DNA of 32,246 nt from NCBI GenBank assembly GCA_011522975.1, contig WTHX01000122.1, positions 1 through 32,246 on the forward strand, read 5' to 3'. The notes beneath the pieces were generated by a model. That model did no database searches. It was given only the letters and a program-made list of their open reading frames with translations, and was not told the DNA's origin. Positions 7,555-16,912 of the stretch are shown here, piece after piece. Made by a program: the position numbers and the translations under genes. The first letter of the stretch is position 1. Every line of letters starts with the position of its first letter. The DNA is from Alphaproteobacteria bacterium (GTDB lineage Bacteria > Pseudomonadota > Alphaproteobacteria > Puniceispirillales > UBA1172).

Positions 7555-10500
7555 GTGTCTGAAGTGTCTTTATCGGATTGTTACACCAAATCATCTGGCC
7601 CTGCCTTGATCAATGGCACGCAGGCGTTGGTCCGCTTGTTGCTGGAACAAGCCCGGCGTGACCGTGCCCATGGGCTTAAAACCCGAGGATTGGTCAGCGG
7701 TTATCCAGGCTCACCTTTGGGCGGGCTTGATCTGGAATTGGGGCGGTCAAAACGTTTCCTTGATGAAGATGGTATTGTTTTCCAACCAGGCTTAAACGAA
7801 GAGCTGGCCGCCACCGCGCTTTGGGGCAGTCAGCATATCGGGATTTATGACCAGTCTGAATATGACGGTGTCTTTGCGCTTTGGTATGGCAAAGGCCCGG
7901 GGCTTGACCGCGCCATGGATGCGTTGCGTCATGCCAATCACGGCGGGGTTGCCCCGAATGGTGGGATGGTGATCGCGGTTGGTGATGACCCGACAGGCAA
8001 ATCGTCAACATTGGCTTATCAATCTGACCAAGGGTTTGTATCTTTGGGGGTGCCCTATTTCTTCCCGAGGCGGGTTGAAGATATCATCCCCATGGGGCTT
8101 CAGGCTTTTGCGCTGTCGCGCTATGCGGGTTGCGTTGTTGGGCTGAAAATTGTCATTGATACGGCTGATGCCAATGTGGTGATTGATACAGGCGCGCTTC
8201 AGCCTGACATTAAAACGCTGGACCCTGTTTTGGATGTTCATGTTGGCCGCCATGACCCGTCCTTGCTGCGGGAAACGCGGCTTCACCAAAAAAGACTGCC
8301 GGCTGTTGCCACGTGGCTGGCGCATCATGATGTCAATCAGGTGCTGGCCAATCCAAAGCAAAAAACCCTTGGGCTTGTGGCGGTGGGCAAAGCCGTGATG
8401 GAAACCCAAGAGGCTCTTCATAGTTTGGGGCAAAGTTTGGGAATTGATGCGCCTCATGATCATGGCATTGGCTTTATGTCGGTTGCCATGCCCTATCCGC
8501 TAGAGACCAAAGCGCTGACTGATTTTGCCCAAGACTATGATGAAATTCTGGTGATCGAAGAAAAACGCGGCCTTGTGGAAGAACAATTGGCGCGGGCTTT
8601 GGTCAATCTGAAATCGCCACCAAAATTAAGCGGCAAGACCACCCCTGATGGTGAGGCGTTATTGCCAGCCTATGGTGAATTAACGGTGGAGTTGATTGCA
8701 GATGCCATTGCCAAGCGCGGCGCGGCACAAAATATCCCTGCTTTCTCTCAATCAAGAAGTGATGCCAATTCAGCGGCAAAATCACATCATGATAATCTGC
8801 CCGCCATCCCAATACGGACGCCTTATTATTGCGCCGGTTGCCCCCATAATTCATCCACCAAACTTGGCGAAGGTGAGGTCGCTGGCATGGGGATTGGTTG
8901 CCATTCGATCAGTGGGTTTTTGACCCCTGATGCGATCACCAATTTCACCCAAATGGGGGGTGAGGGCGCGTTTTGGATTGGCCGTGCGCCATTTTCAAAC
9001 ATTGACCATACATTGCAAAATATGGGGGATGGCACCTATACCCATTCGGGGTATCTGGGCATCAGGGCGGCGATCGCGGCGGGCGTCAATATGACGTTTA
9101 AAATCCTTTATAATGATGCTGTTGCCATGACCGGCGGTCAGGATGCGGCTGGCGGTTCAGACCCGGATGCCATCGCCAAACAGGTGCTGTCTGAAGGGGT
9201 GAAATCTGTTGCAGTGGTGACCGATCAAATCGAAGAAACCAAAGCCGCAGGCCATTGGCCCGAAGGCGTTAGCTTCCATCATCGGCGGGATCTTTTGGCG
9301 GTGCAAGATGACTTAAGCCGCATCGAAGGCGTGACTTGTTTGCTTTATGTTCAGACATGCGCGGCTGAATTGCGGCGGCGGCGCAAGCGTGGGAAAATTC
9401 CTGATCGGGCGGAACGGTTGTTGATCAACCAAGCGGTGTGTGAAGGTTGCGGCGATTGTGCCGTCAAATCCAATTGTGTTGCGGTCAAACCTGTGGTGCA
9501 TCCTGAAGGCATCAAACGGCAGATTGATCAATCGGTTTGCAATAAAGATTATTCTTGTAATGAAGGCTTTTGCCCCAGTTTTGTCAGCATCGTGCCAAAA
9601 GGCGTGATGGCTGAAAGCAAACGCCCTGATCTGCCTGACCTAGATTTGCCGTCGCCGAAGGCAGAAAAAAAAGGCATCAGCAATATCTATATTGCGGGGA
9701 TTGGCGGCACGGGTATTTCGACCATTTCCGCTATGCTGGTCATGGCGGGGCGGCTTGATGGCGTTTATGCCCAAGCGATGAATTTAACAGGATTGTCTCA
9801 GAAAAATGGTGGGGTGACCGCACAGGTCAGAATGTCGCGCGATATTCCGCTTAACAATCGCATGGTGCGCCTGCCGCCACGATCAGCAGATTTGCTTTTG
9901 GGCTGTGATGCGGTGGTGGCTGTTCATGATTTTGCTCTTAAAACCCTCAGCCCTGAACGCAGCACCGCGTTGATTAATGCGCGGGTTGATCCTGTTGGTG
10001 TGGCTGGCGTGGGCACAGGTCATGTGGTTGATGATCAATTGTTGTTAACCCGGCTTCACGCGGTGATGGATCAAAATAAAATCACCCATCAGAATGTCGC
10101 CGATTTATCAGAACGGCTGTTGGGCAATACCACGACCGCGAATGTTATGCTGTTGGGCATGGCGGTGCAAATGGGGCTGGTGCCGGTCAGCATTGCCGCC
10201 ATGGAAGGGGCGTTGCGGCTCAATGGTGTTGCCGTTGACGATAATCTGAAAGCCTTTGCTTGGGGACGCTGGCTGGCCCATGATCCTGACGTGGTGCTGA
10301 AAGCATCTGGGGTCATCAGCACCAAAACAGAAATAGACAGCAAGCCAGCGACTGAAGCCCTAGCGTATTTTGCCGATCGTTTGGCGGCCTACCATGACCA
10401 AGCCTATGCCGATCAGTATCATGGGGTGATTAAGCCTGTTCTCGATCAACTCGCAGTTATTTGCCCTGACGATGATCGTCTGGCCAGAAAAGCCGCCCGT

Positions 10501-11007
10501 GCCGCCTATCGCATCATGGCGATTAAAGATGAATATGAAGTCGCGCGATTGATGACATCGGCTGAATTTAACGATCAAATCAAAACCCAATTCGGCGGGG
10601 CAGCTTCCATGCATTATCATTTGGCCCCGCCTTTGATGGGGTTCTTAAAACACCGCAACGGCAAGCCCAGAAAGATCAGATTTGGCGCATGGATGACGAC
10701 AGTGTTCAAAGGGCTAAAAAAATTGAAACCGCTTCGGGAAGGGGTTTTTGACATTTTTGGATACAGCCAAGAACGCCGCCGTGAATGGGCTTTCCGCGAT
10801 CAGGGTCTGGCCATGATCACCGCCATGACGCCAAGATTAACGGCTGAAAATAAAGATCAATTTGAAGCCATGTTGGATGTGCTTTTATCGGTTCGTGGGT
10901 ATGGCTATGTTAAATTGGCATCACTTGATGCCGCAGAAACACAACTGAAATCTTTACTGAACATTGCCGATGCTTCGGGCAAAGAAATAATCCGCACGGC
11001 ATCTTAG
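7555..11007 (+). CDS. Indolepyruvate ferredoxin oxidoreductase family protein (fused IorA-IorB type, TPP and 4Fe-4S)
   Basis: GLVSGYPGSPLGGLD, PYYCAGCPHNSSTKLGEG, ferredoxin-like CEGCGDCAVKSNC...CNKDYSCNEGFCPSF, and C-terminal IAGIGGTGISTISAMLVMAGR gamma domain. Probable GTG start at 7555; the ORF-track start is 7522. Confidence 0.88.
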   Translation: MSEVSLSDCYTKSSGPALINGTQALVRLLLEQARRDRAHGLKTRGLVSGYPGSPLGGLDLELGRSKRFLDEDGIVFQPGLNEELAATALWGSQHIGIYDQSEYDGVFALWYGKGPGLDRAMDALRHANHGGVAPNGGMVIAVGDDPTGKSSTLAYQSDQGFVSLGVPYFFPRRVEDIIPMGLQAFALSRYAGCVVGLKIVIDTADANVVIDTGALQPDIKTLDPVLDVHVGRHDPSLLRETRLHQKRLPAVATWLAHHDVNQVLANPKQKTLGLVAVGKAVMETQEALHSLGQSLGIDAPHDHGIGFMSVAMPYPLETKALTDFAQDYDEILVIEEKRGLVEEQLARALVNLKSPPKLSGKTTPDGEALLPAYGELTVELIADAIAKRGAAQNIPAFSQSRSDANSAAKSHHDNLPAIPIRTPYYCAGCPHNSSTKLGEGEVAGMGIGCHSISGFLTPDAITNFTQMGGEGAFWIGRAPFSNIDHTLQNMGDGTYTHSGYLGIRAAIAAGVNMTFKILYNDAVAMTGGQDAAGGSDPDAIAKQVLSEGVKSVAVVTDQIEETKAAGHWPEGVSFHHRRDLLAVQDDLSRIEGVTCLLYVQTCAAELRRRRKRGKIPDRAERLLINQAVCEGCGDCAVKSNCVAVKPVVHPEGIKRQIDQSVCNKDYSCNEGFCPSFVSIVPKGVMAESKRPDLPDLDLPSPKAEKKGISNIYIAGIGGTGISTISAMLVMAGRLDGVYAQAMNLTGLSQKNGGVTAQVRMSRDIPLNNRMVRLPPRSADLLLGCDAVVAVHDFALKTLSPERSTALINARVDPVGVAGVGTGHVVDDQLLLTRLHAVMDQNKITHQNVADLSERLLGNTTTANVMLLGMAVQMGLVPVSIAAMEGALRLNGVAVDDNLKAFAWGRWLAHDPDVVLKASGVISTKTEIDSKPATEALAYFADRLAAYHDQAYADQYHGVIKPVLDQLAVICPDDDRLARKAARAAYRIMAIKDEYEVARLMTSAEFNDQIKTQFGGAASMHYHLAPPLMGFLKHRNGKPRKIRFGAWMTTVFKGLKKLKPLREGVFDIFGYSQERRREWAFRDQGLAMITAMTPRLTAENKDQFEAMLDVLLSVRGYGYVKLASLDAAETQLKSLLNIADASGKEIIRTAS

Positions 11008-11016
11008 GAGGATAAA

Positions 11017-12204
11017 ATGATCACGCCGAAACTTAATTTTACCCGTGAGGAATTTGCCCAAAGACTGACCAAGACACGGCTTGAAATGGACCGCCGCGGG
11101 CTGGAGGTTTTGATCATCAGTGACCCGTCCAATATGGCGTGGCTGACAGGTTATGACGGTTGGTCGTTTTATGTCCATCAATGCGTTGTGCTGGGGCTGG
11201 AAGGGGAGCCGATTTGGTTTGGTCGCGGTCAAGATGCCAATGGCGCGCTTCGCACCTGCACCATGCATCCTGACCATATCATTGGCTATGCCGACCATTT
11301 CGTGCAATCCACCGAACGCCACCCGATGGATGATTTGTCTCGCCGGATGATCGATTGGGGATGGGGGGCTAAATCTATTGGTGTTGAGATGGATAATTAC
11401 TGGTTTACCGCCGCTGCTTATCAATCGCTTCAACATCATTTGCCCAATGCAAGTTTCAAAGACGCCACAGGCTTGGTCAATTGGCAGCGGGCGGTGAAGT
11501 CTGACCAGGAATTAACCTATATGCGGCAGGCCGGCCAGATTGTTAGCAAAATGCACAACCGTATTGTTGAGCAAGTTGAACCCGGGATGCGGAAGGTTGA
11601 TCTGGTGGCGGATATTTATGACGCTGGGTTGCGCTATGATGACGGGCTTGGCTTTGGTGGTGATTACCCGGCTATTGTGCCGCTATTGCCGTCCGGGTCT
11701 GATGCCGCCGCACCGCATTTGACATGGGATGATCACCCGATGAAATCAGGTGAGGGAACGTTTTTTGAAATCGCTGGGGTGGTCAATCGCTATCATTGCC
11801 CCTTGTCCCGAACCGTGTTTTTAGGCCAGCCGCCTGCCGATATGATCGAGGCTGAAAAGGCGGTATTAGAAGGCATGGAAATAGGGCTTGAAGCGGCACG
11901 CGCTGGCCAGCAATGCCAAGATATCGCCGAAGCCTTTTTTGGGACATTAGAAAAATACGGCATCATCAAAGATAACCGCGCAGGCTATGCTATTGGCCTG
12001 TCCTATCCGCCGGATTGGGGTGAGCGCACCATGTCGATCCGCCGCGGCGATGAGACCGTGTTGGAAGAAAACATGACCTTCCATTTCATGACAGGGTTGT
12101 GGATGGAAAATTGGGGATTGGAGATCACCGAAAGTATTATCATCAAAGATGGCGCGCCAGAATGTTTGGCCCAAGTGCCGCGCGAAATGGTGATCAAATC
12201 ATGA
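11017..12204 (+). CDS. doeA: M24 family enzyme, ectoine hydrolase DoeA/EutD-like
   Basis: NFTREEFAQRLTKTRLEMDRRGLEVLIISDPSNMAWLTGYDGWSFYVHQCVVL, IWFGRGQDANGA and SYPPDWGERTMSIRRGDETVLEENMTFHFMTGLW are recognisable DoeA motifs. AGGAGG ribosome-binding site at ~11007; doeB directly follows. Confidence 0.85.
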   Translation: MITPKLNFTREEFAQRLTKTRLEMDRRGLEVLIISDPSNMAWLTGYDGWSFYVHQCVVLGLEGEPIWFGRGQDANGALRTCTMHPDHIIGYADHFVQSTERHPMDDLSRRMIDWGWGAKSIGVEMDNYWFTAAAYQSLQHHLPNASFKDATGLVNWQRAVKSDQELTYMRQAGQIVSKMHNRIVEQVEPGMRKVDLVADIYDAGLRYDDGLGFGGDYPAIVPLLPSGSDAAAPHLTWDDHPMKSGEGTFFEIAGVVNRYHCPLSRTVFLGQPPADMIEAEKAVLEGMEIGLEAARAGQQCQDIAEAFFGTLEKYGIIKDNRAGYAIGLSYPPDWGERTMSIRRGDETVLEENMTFHFMTGLWMENWGLEITESIIIKDGAPECLAQVPREMVIKS

Positions 12205-13202
12205 CCCAAGCCATTAATCCCATCACCCCGACCATCCCCTTTGATCAGGATGGCATTCACCACGGATATTTGCGCCTGCCGCATAGCCATGATGGTTCGG
12301 CTTGGGGCAATCTGATGATTCCGATCACGGTTATTAAAAATGGTGATGGCCCGACGGCTTTGCTGACAGGGGCTAATCACGGCGATGAATATGAAGGGCC
12401 GGTGGCGTTGCAAAATCTTGCGGTCAGTTTGACGCCTGAAAGCATTACAGGCCGCGTTATTATTGTGCCCTATATGAATTATCCGGCTTTCCGTGCCGCC
12501 AAACGCACATCCCCCATTGATGGCGGCAATATGAACCGCATTTTCCCCGGCAAGGCGGATGGCACGGCAACCCAGAAAATCGCTGATTATTTTGAACATC
12601 ATTTGGTGCCCATGGCGGATTTAGTGTTGGACTTCCATTCCGGGGGGAAGACGCTTGATTTCGTGCCGTTTGCTGCCTGTCATCGCTTGCCTGACGCTGA
12701 ACATGAAGCCCAGTGCAAGGCGGCTATGATGGCGTTTAACGCGCCTTATTCCATGACGTTGTTGGAAATAGACAATGTCGGGATGTATGACACAGCGGTT
12801 GAAAACCAAGGCAAGGTCTTTGTCAGCACCGAATTAAGTGGCGGCGGGTCAATCTCGGCCAAGACCGCGGGTATAGCCATGCGTGGGGCACGCAATTTGT
12901 TGATCCATGGCGGAATTCTATCGGGTGAAATTAACCATCAACCAACGGTTGTCTTGGATATGCCTGATGGCGACTGTTTTGCCTTTGCTGAGACCGAAGG
13001 CATGCTGGAGATGATGGTGGATTTAGGTGAGCCTGTTGAAAAAGGCCAAGCGATCGCCCAAATCTGGCCTCTGGATCGGTCCGGGGTGATGCCCCAGCAA
13101 GTCTTGGCTAAGCAAACAGGCATTCTGGCAGGCCGTCATTTCCCCGGGCTGGTGGCTATGGGCGATTGCCTTGCGGTGATTGGAATTATCCAAGAGGCGT
13201 AA
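12201..13202 (+). CDS. doeB: N-alpha-acetyl-L-2,4-diaminobutyrate deacetylase DoeB-like (succinylglutamate desuccinylase/aspartoacylase family)
   Basis: GANHGDEYEGPVAL zinc-binding motif, DLVLDFHSGGKTLDFVP, VSTELSGGG. Start ATGA overlaps the doeA stop. The track start at 12099 lies inside doeA and is rejected. Confidence 0.85.
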   Translation: MTQAINPITPTIPFDQDGIHHGYLRLPHSHDGSAWGNLMIPITVIKNGDGPTALLTGANHGDEYEGPVALQNLAVSLTPESITGRVIIVPYMNYPAFRAAKRTSPIDGGNMNRIFPGKADGTATQKIADYFEHHLVPMADLVLDFHSGGKTLDFVPFAACHRLPDAEHEAQCKAAMMAFNAPYSMTLLEIDNVGMYDTAVENQGKVFVSTELSGGGSISAKTAGIAMRGARNLLIHGGILSGEINHQPTVVLDMPDGDCFAFAETEGMLEMMVDLGEPVEKGQAIAQIWPLDRSGVMPQQVLAKQTGILAGRHFPGLVAMGDCLAVIGIIQEA

Positions 13203-13213
13203 AGCCAAGGCTT

Positions 13214-14005
13214 TTAATCAACAAAGGCGCGTTCAACAACAAAATCACCGGGGGCGCTATTGGCGCCTTCGACAAAGCCCATGTCTTCAAGCCGTGATTT
13301 GACATCATTGAGCATTGCCATAGACCCGCAAATCATCACCCGATCTTGGTCGCGGTCAAGCCCGCCACGACCCAGCAGATCATAAAGTGTGCCATCATCC
13401 ATTAATGTTGTGATCCGCCCCATGGTGGCGGTTTCTTCGCGGGTGGTGGTGGTGACAAGGTGCAGCCGATCACGGGCAAATTCTCCCACCAATGGGTCTG
13501 ACTTCACCGCTTCAACAGTATTGATCGAATAGGTTAATTCCGCTGCATTGCGGCAGGTATGGGTAACAATCACCTGATCAAATTTTTCATACGCCTCAGG
13601 GTCACGAATAAGAGAGGCGAAAGGCGCAAATCCTGTGCCCGTTGAAATCATCCATAATGTTTTGCCCGGCAGTAACGCATCCAGCACCAATGTGCCGGTT
13701 GGCTTTTTCCGCATCAATACAGTGTCGCCGGTTTTGATTTTTTGCAGATGTTCCGTCAAAGGCCCATCAGGCACTTTGATGGAATAGAACTCGATCGTCT
13801 CATCCCAAGATGGGCTGGCGATGGAATAAGCGCGGTAAACAACCTTATCATCTTCGGTTTTGGGCGGCAGGCCGATCATCACAAACTCACCTGACCGAAA
13901 GCGGAAACTGGCAGGACGGGTCAAGCGAAACCGGAACAGGCGGTCGGTATAATGTTCAACCTCGGTCACTGTTTCTGCAAAAACATTATCAGGGATAATG
14001 GCCAT
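13214..14005 (-). CDS. fpr: Ferredoxin--NADP reductase
   Basis: YTDRLFRFRLTRPASFRFRSGEFVMIGL, YRAYSIASPSWDETIEFYSIKVPDGPLTEHL, STGTGFAPFASLIRDPE, VMICGSMAMLND. Confidence 0.9.
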   Translation of the reverse strand: MAIIPDNVFAETVTEVEHYTDRLFRFRLTRPASFRFRSGEFVMIGLPPKTEDDKVVYRAYSIASPSWDETIEFYSIKVPDGPLTEHLQKIKTGDTVLMRKKPTGTLVLDALLPGKTLWMISTGTGFAPFASLIRDPEAYEKFDQVIVTHTCRNAAELTYSINTVEAVKSDPLVGEFARDRLHLVTTTTREETATMGRITTLMDDGTLYDLLGRGGLDRDQDRVMICGSMAMLNDVKSRLEDMGFVEGANSAPGDFVVERAFVD

Positions 14006-14143
14006 GGGATGCTCTTTCGTTCATTAATCAGTGCTTCTTACATAGGGTTGATGGCATCAAAGCGCAAGTCGCATCCATCGGTGCAGAAGGCGTTTTACTT
14101 TCCATCCCAATCTATGCAAAATTATTGCAGGAATGTGGAGAAC

Positions 14144-14935
14144 ATGATGACAGATATTCTGCTTGAAAACCGAAATGCCGAAATTGCAATTCTGACGATG
14201 AATAGACCAAAGGCGCGCAACAGCCTGTCTTTGGAAATGATGGCGGTGCTGAATGAAGCAATATTGCGTCTTGGCGGTGATGGTTCGGTCAAAGTGATTA
14301 TCCTGAAAGGCGAAGGCCCTGCGTTTTGCGCTGGTCATGATTTAAAAGAAATGGCGGCGGCACGAAGTGGTGATGATCAAGGCCGTGCATTTTTCGAAAA
14401 AACAATGCAAGCCTGCTCGCGGCTGATGCAAGATATTGTCGCTTGCCCCAAGCCTGTGATCGCGGCGGTTGATGGGATCGCAACCGCGGCAGGGTGCCAA
14501 TTGGTGGCCAGTTGTGATCTGGCGGTGGCGACATCATCCAGCCGGTTTGCCACGCCTGGGGTTAATATAGGGCTGTTTTGTTCAACCCCTATGGTGGCGG
14601 TGTCGCGCAATATTTCCCGCAAACGGGTGATGGAAATGCTGCTGATGGGGGAAATGATTTCGGCTGAAACAGCCGCCCAATGGGGACTAATCAATCGCGT
14701 GACAGATGAAGGCAAGGCCGAAGACACTGCTCTCAATATGGCAGAAGTGATCGCGTCAAAATCACCAGCCACGGTCAAGATTGGTATCGAAGCCTTTTAC
14801 AAACAGGCCGAAATGCCCTTGGATCAAGCCTATGACTATACAGCGCAAGTGATGGTTGATAACATGATGCATCGCGACGCCGAAGAAGGCATCAATGCCT
14901 TTATCGAAAAGCGCAAACCAGAATGGCAAGGCTAA
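14144..14935 (+). CDS. Enoyl-CoA hydratase/isomerase family protein
   Basis: MNRPKARNSLSLEMM, KGEGPAFCAGHDLKEM, AAVDGIATAAGCQLVASCDLAVA crotonase motifs. Start MMTDILLEN at 14144. Confidence 0.9.
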   Translation: MMTDILLENRNAEIAILTMNRPKARNSLSLEMMAVLNEAILRLGGDGSVKVIILKGEGPAFCAGHDLKEMAAARSGDDQGRAFFEKTMQACSRLMQDIVACPKPVIAAVDGIATAAGCQLVASCDLAVATSSSRFATPGVNIGLFCSTPMVAVSRNISRKRVMEMLLMGEMISAETAAQWGLINRVTDEGKAEDTALNMAEVIASKSPATVKIGIEAFYKQAEMPLDQAYDYTAQVMVDNMMHRDAEEGINAFIEKRKPEWQG

Positions 14936-15013
14936 GGTTCTTTCGGGTTGGGCTTTTGCGCAGGCCATTTTTGCAGGCACAATTTACGCAAGTTATTTTT
15001 TGAAGGTTATGTT

Positions 15014-15790
15014 ATGACATATCTAGTGAACATAAAGCGCCACATCATGGCCGTTCTATCCTTATTTCTTCTAACAATGGTAAGTCCAATGACAACACAA
15101 GCCGCCGAAGAACTCGGTATTGAAATTCTCACCCAAGGTGACGGCGACAAAGCCCAGATCGGTCAACGCGTCACGGTGCATTATGAAGGTCGCCTGACCG
15201 ATGGCACGATGTTTGATTCATCTGTTCAACGTGGCCAGCCGTTTGAATTTACCCTTGGCCGTGGTCAAGTGATCAAAGGCTGGGAGTTAGGTGTCGAAGG
15301 CATGGCGATTGGTGAAAAACGCAAACTCACCATCCCATCTGAATTGGGTTATGGCGAACGTGGGGCTGGCGATAAAATCCCGCCGAACGCCACGCTTGTT
15401 TTTGAAGTTGAGCTCTTGGGTTTGGCGGATGCGGTTGTTTTGGGGCAAGCCACGCCAGAAGATTTGAAAAAAGCCCAAGCCGAAGGCGTTGTGGTGATCG
15501 ATATTCGCCGCGAAGAAGAATGGCGCGAAACAGGCGTGATTGAAGGCGCTGAAACCATCACGGCGTTCACTGAAACAGGGCAATTGCATGCTGATTTCCA
15601 GCGCCGCTTCTTTGGCCTTGTCCAAAATCCTGAAACCCCGATTATGCTTTATTGTCGTACAGGCAATCGCACCGGCAGCCTGGGCAACGCGCTGATCGAC
15701 CAATTGGGGTTCAGCAATGTGACGCATCTGACCGATGGCATTGTCGGCTGGAAAAAAGATGGTCACGCGACGGTGGGCTGGCCTGAATAA
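15014..15790 (+). CDS. Exported FKBP-type peptidyl-prolyl isomerase fused to a C-terminal rhodanese-like domain
   Basis: Hydrophobic N-terminus ending TTQAA (probable signal peptide); FKBP motif [18 protein letters not shown]...[29 protein letters not shown]...LVFEVELL; then [21 protein letters not shown]...[12 protein letters not shown] with active-site Cys. Confidence 0.9.
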   Translation: MTYLVNIKRHIMAVLSLFLLTMVSPMTTQAAEELGIEILTQGDGDKAQIGQRVTVHYEGRLTDGTMFDSSVQRGQPFEFTLGRGQVIKGWELGVEGMAIGEKRKLTIPSELGYGERGAGDKIPPNATLVFEVELLGLADAVVLGQATPEDLKKAQAEGVVVIDIRREEEWRETGVIEGAETITAFTETGQLHADFQRRFFGLVQNPETPIMLYCRTGNRTGSLGNALIDQLGFSNVTHLTDGIVGWKKDGHATVGWPE

Positions 15791-15848
15791 GGTCAGATAC
15801 CCCGCTTGTTTCAAACTTCATAATAGTGCTGAGTCTTGCTGGGAAAAA

Positions 15849-15922
15849 TGATCCCGGCAGGACTCGAACCTGCTGCCTCAAGATTAGGAATCTTGCGCTC
15901 TATCCTGATGAGCTACGGGACC
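15849..15922 (-). tRNA. tRNA-Arg (anticodon CCU)
   Basis: Reverse complement GGTCCCG TA GCTC ATCAGGATA GAGC G CAAGA TTCCTAA TCTTG AGGCA GCAGG TTCGAGT CCTGC CGGGATC A folds as a full cloverleaf with anticodon CCT. CCA is not encoded. Confidence 0.95.
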
Positions 15923-15995
15923 ATACCTGCTATGATATCAACTTGGCAGGGGGGTATCAAGATGGCGGGATCATGGGTACCGCATTCAGCAACGG

Positions 15996-16880
15996 CTAAA
16001 GACGCATTTCAGTAAGACCATCGGCTTCAGTTGCAGAAACACAAATGCTATCGAGGGCGCGTTTTTCTTCGTATGGCCATGGCGTTCCGCGATGCAGCAC
16101 CGCACGCTCATCCCATAGCAGCACATCACCAACGGCCCATTGATGCGCATAAACACGTTCCGGCGTTGTCATAAAGTCAATTGCGTCATCAATTGCAGAG
16201 GCACCCTGATCGGGGCTGTCATGGCCATCAATGGCGAAGGCATGGGACGCAATGTAAAGTGCATCTTCACCAGTGACGGGATTACGCCACAATGATTTCC
16301 AACAGCGATCTGGCCAGCGTGTCATGGTATGACTGGCGGCAAGTTCTGGATTGATGCGTGCCCGTGAATGGGACAGACGATGCCAGAGCCCATGACCTTC
16401 AAACTGAGTTTTGAGTGATGCGGGCATATCAGCCCAACCGCGACGGGTGGAAGCAAATTCAGTTGCCCCGCCTGAAGACGGGATAACCCGGGCTGTCAGA
16501 ATATTTACAAGGGCTGGGATTGGCAGGAAGGTGCTATCCGTATGCCAGAGCATATTGGCTTGCAGATCAAGCAGGCGGAGATCTTGTTCTGTCAGCAGGG
16601 TGCCATCAGATTTTATATTGCTGACCCTTGGAATTTCAAAAGGGATGTCCTTGTTTTCCGCCATAGCATCACGATTTTCGAGAGGCCCGAAAAGCTCAGC
16701 AATTCGAATATGTGTGTTTTCATCAATATTCTGTTCCCGAAACAGCAGCATGGAATGCTGTTCAAACAAAAGACGCAACTCAGGAAAAAGATTGTCTGCG
16801 GTTACAGTTTTAAGATCAATGCCCTCAACCTCCACACCAAAATGATTGTGCAACGGTTTTGTCATTACTTTGGTCATCAT
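15996..16880 (-). CDS. TauD/TfdA family Fe(II)/2-oxoglutarate dioxygenase
   Basis: LLFREQNIDENTHIRIAELFGPLE, MLWHTDSTF (HxD), WDERAVLHRGTPWPYEEKR (distal His and 2OG Arg). Confidence 0.88.
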   Translation of the reverse strand: MMTKVMTKPLHNHFGVEVEGIDLKTVTADNLFPELRLLFEQHSMLLFREQNIDENTHIRIAELFGPLENRDAMAENKDIPFEIPRVSNIKSDGTLLTEQDLRLLDLQANMLWHTDSTFLPIPALVNILTARVIPSSGGATEFASTRRGWADMPASLKTQFEGHGLWHRLSHSRARINPELAASHTMTRWPDRCWKSLWRNPVTGEDALYIASHAFAIDGHDSPDQGASAIDDAIDFMTTPERVYAHQWAVGDVLLWDERAVLHRGTPWPYEEKRALDSICVSATEADGLTEMRL

Positions 16881-16912
16881 TCCCCCCTCATCTGCGCTAA
16901 ACCTGCCGTCAC

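Noticed and set aside
12003-12602. 199-aa minus-strand ORF
   Set aside because: Antisense across the doeA/doeB junction; no motif and inconsistent with both strongly supported genes.
13203-13213. Hairpin agccaaggctttt between doeB and fpr as a terminator
   Set aside because: The loop would be only 2 nt with a 4-5 bp stem, too weak to call.
15287-15814. 175-aa minus-strand ORF
   Set aside because: Antisense to the FKBP-rhodanese gene; no recognisable domain.
15849-15922. tRNA-Arg as an integration site for a mobile island
   Set aside because: No integrase, no duplicated tRNA 3' end and no atypical cargo seen on either side.
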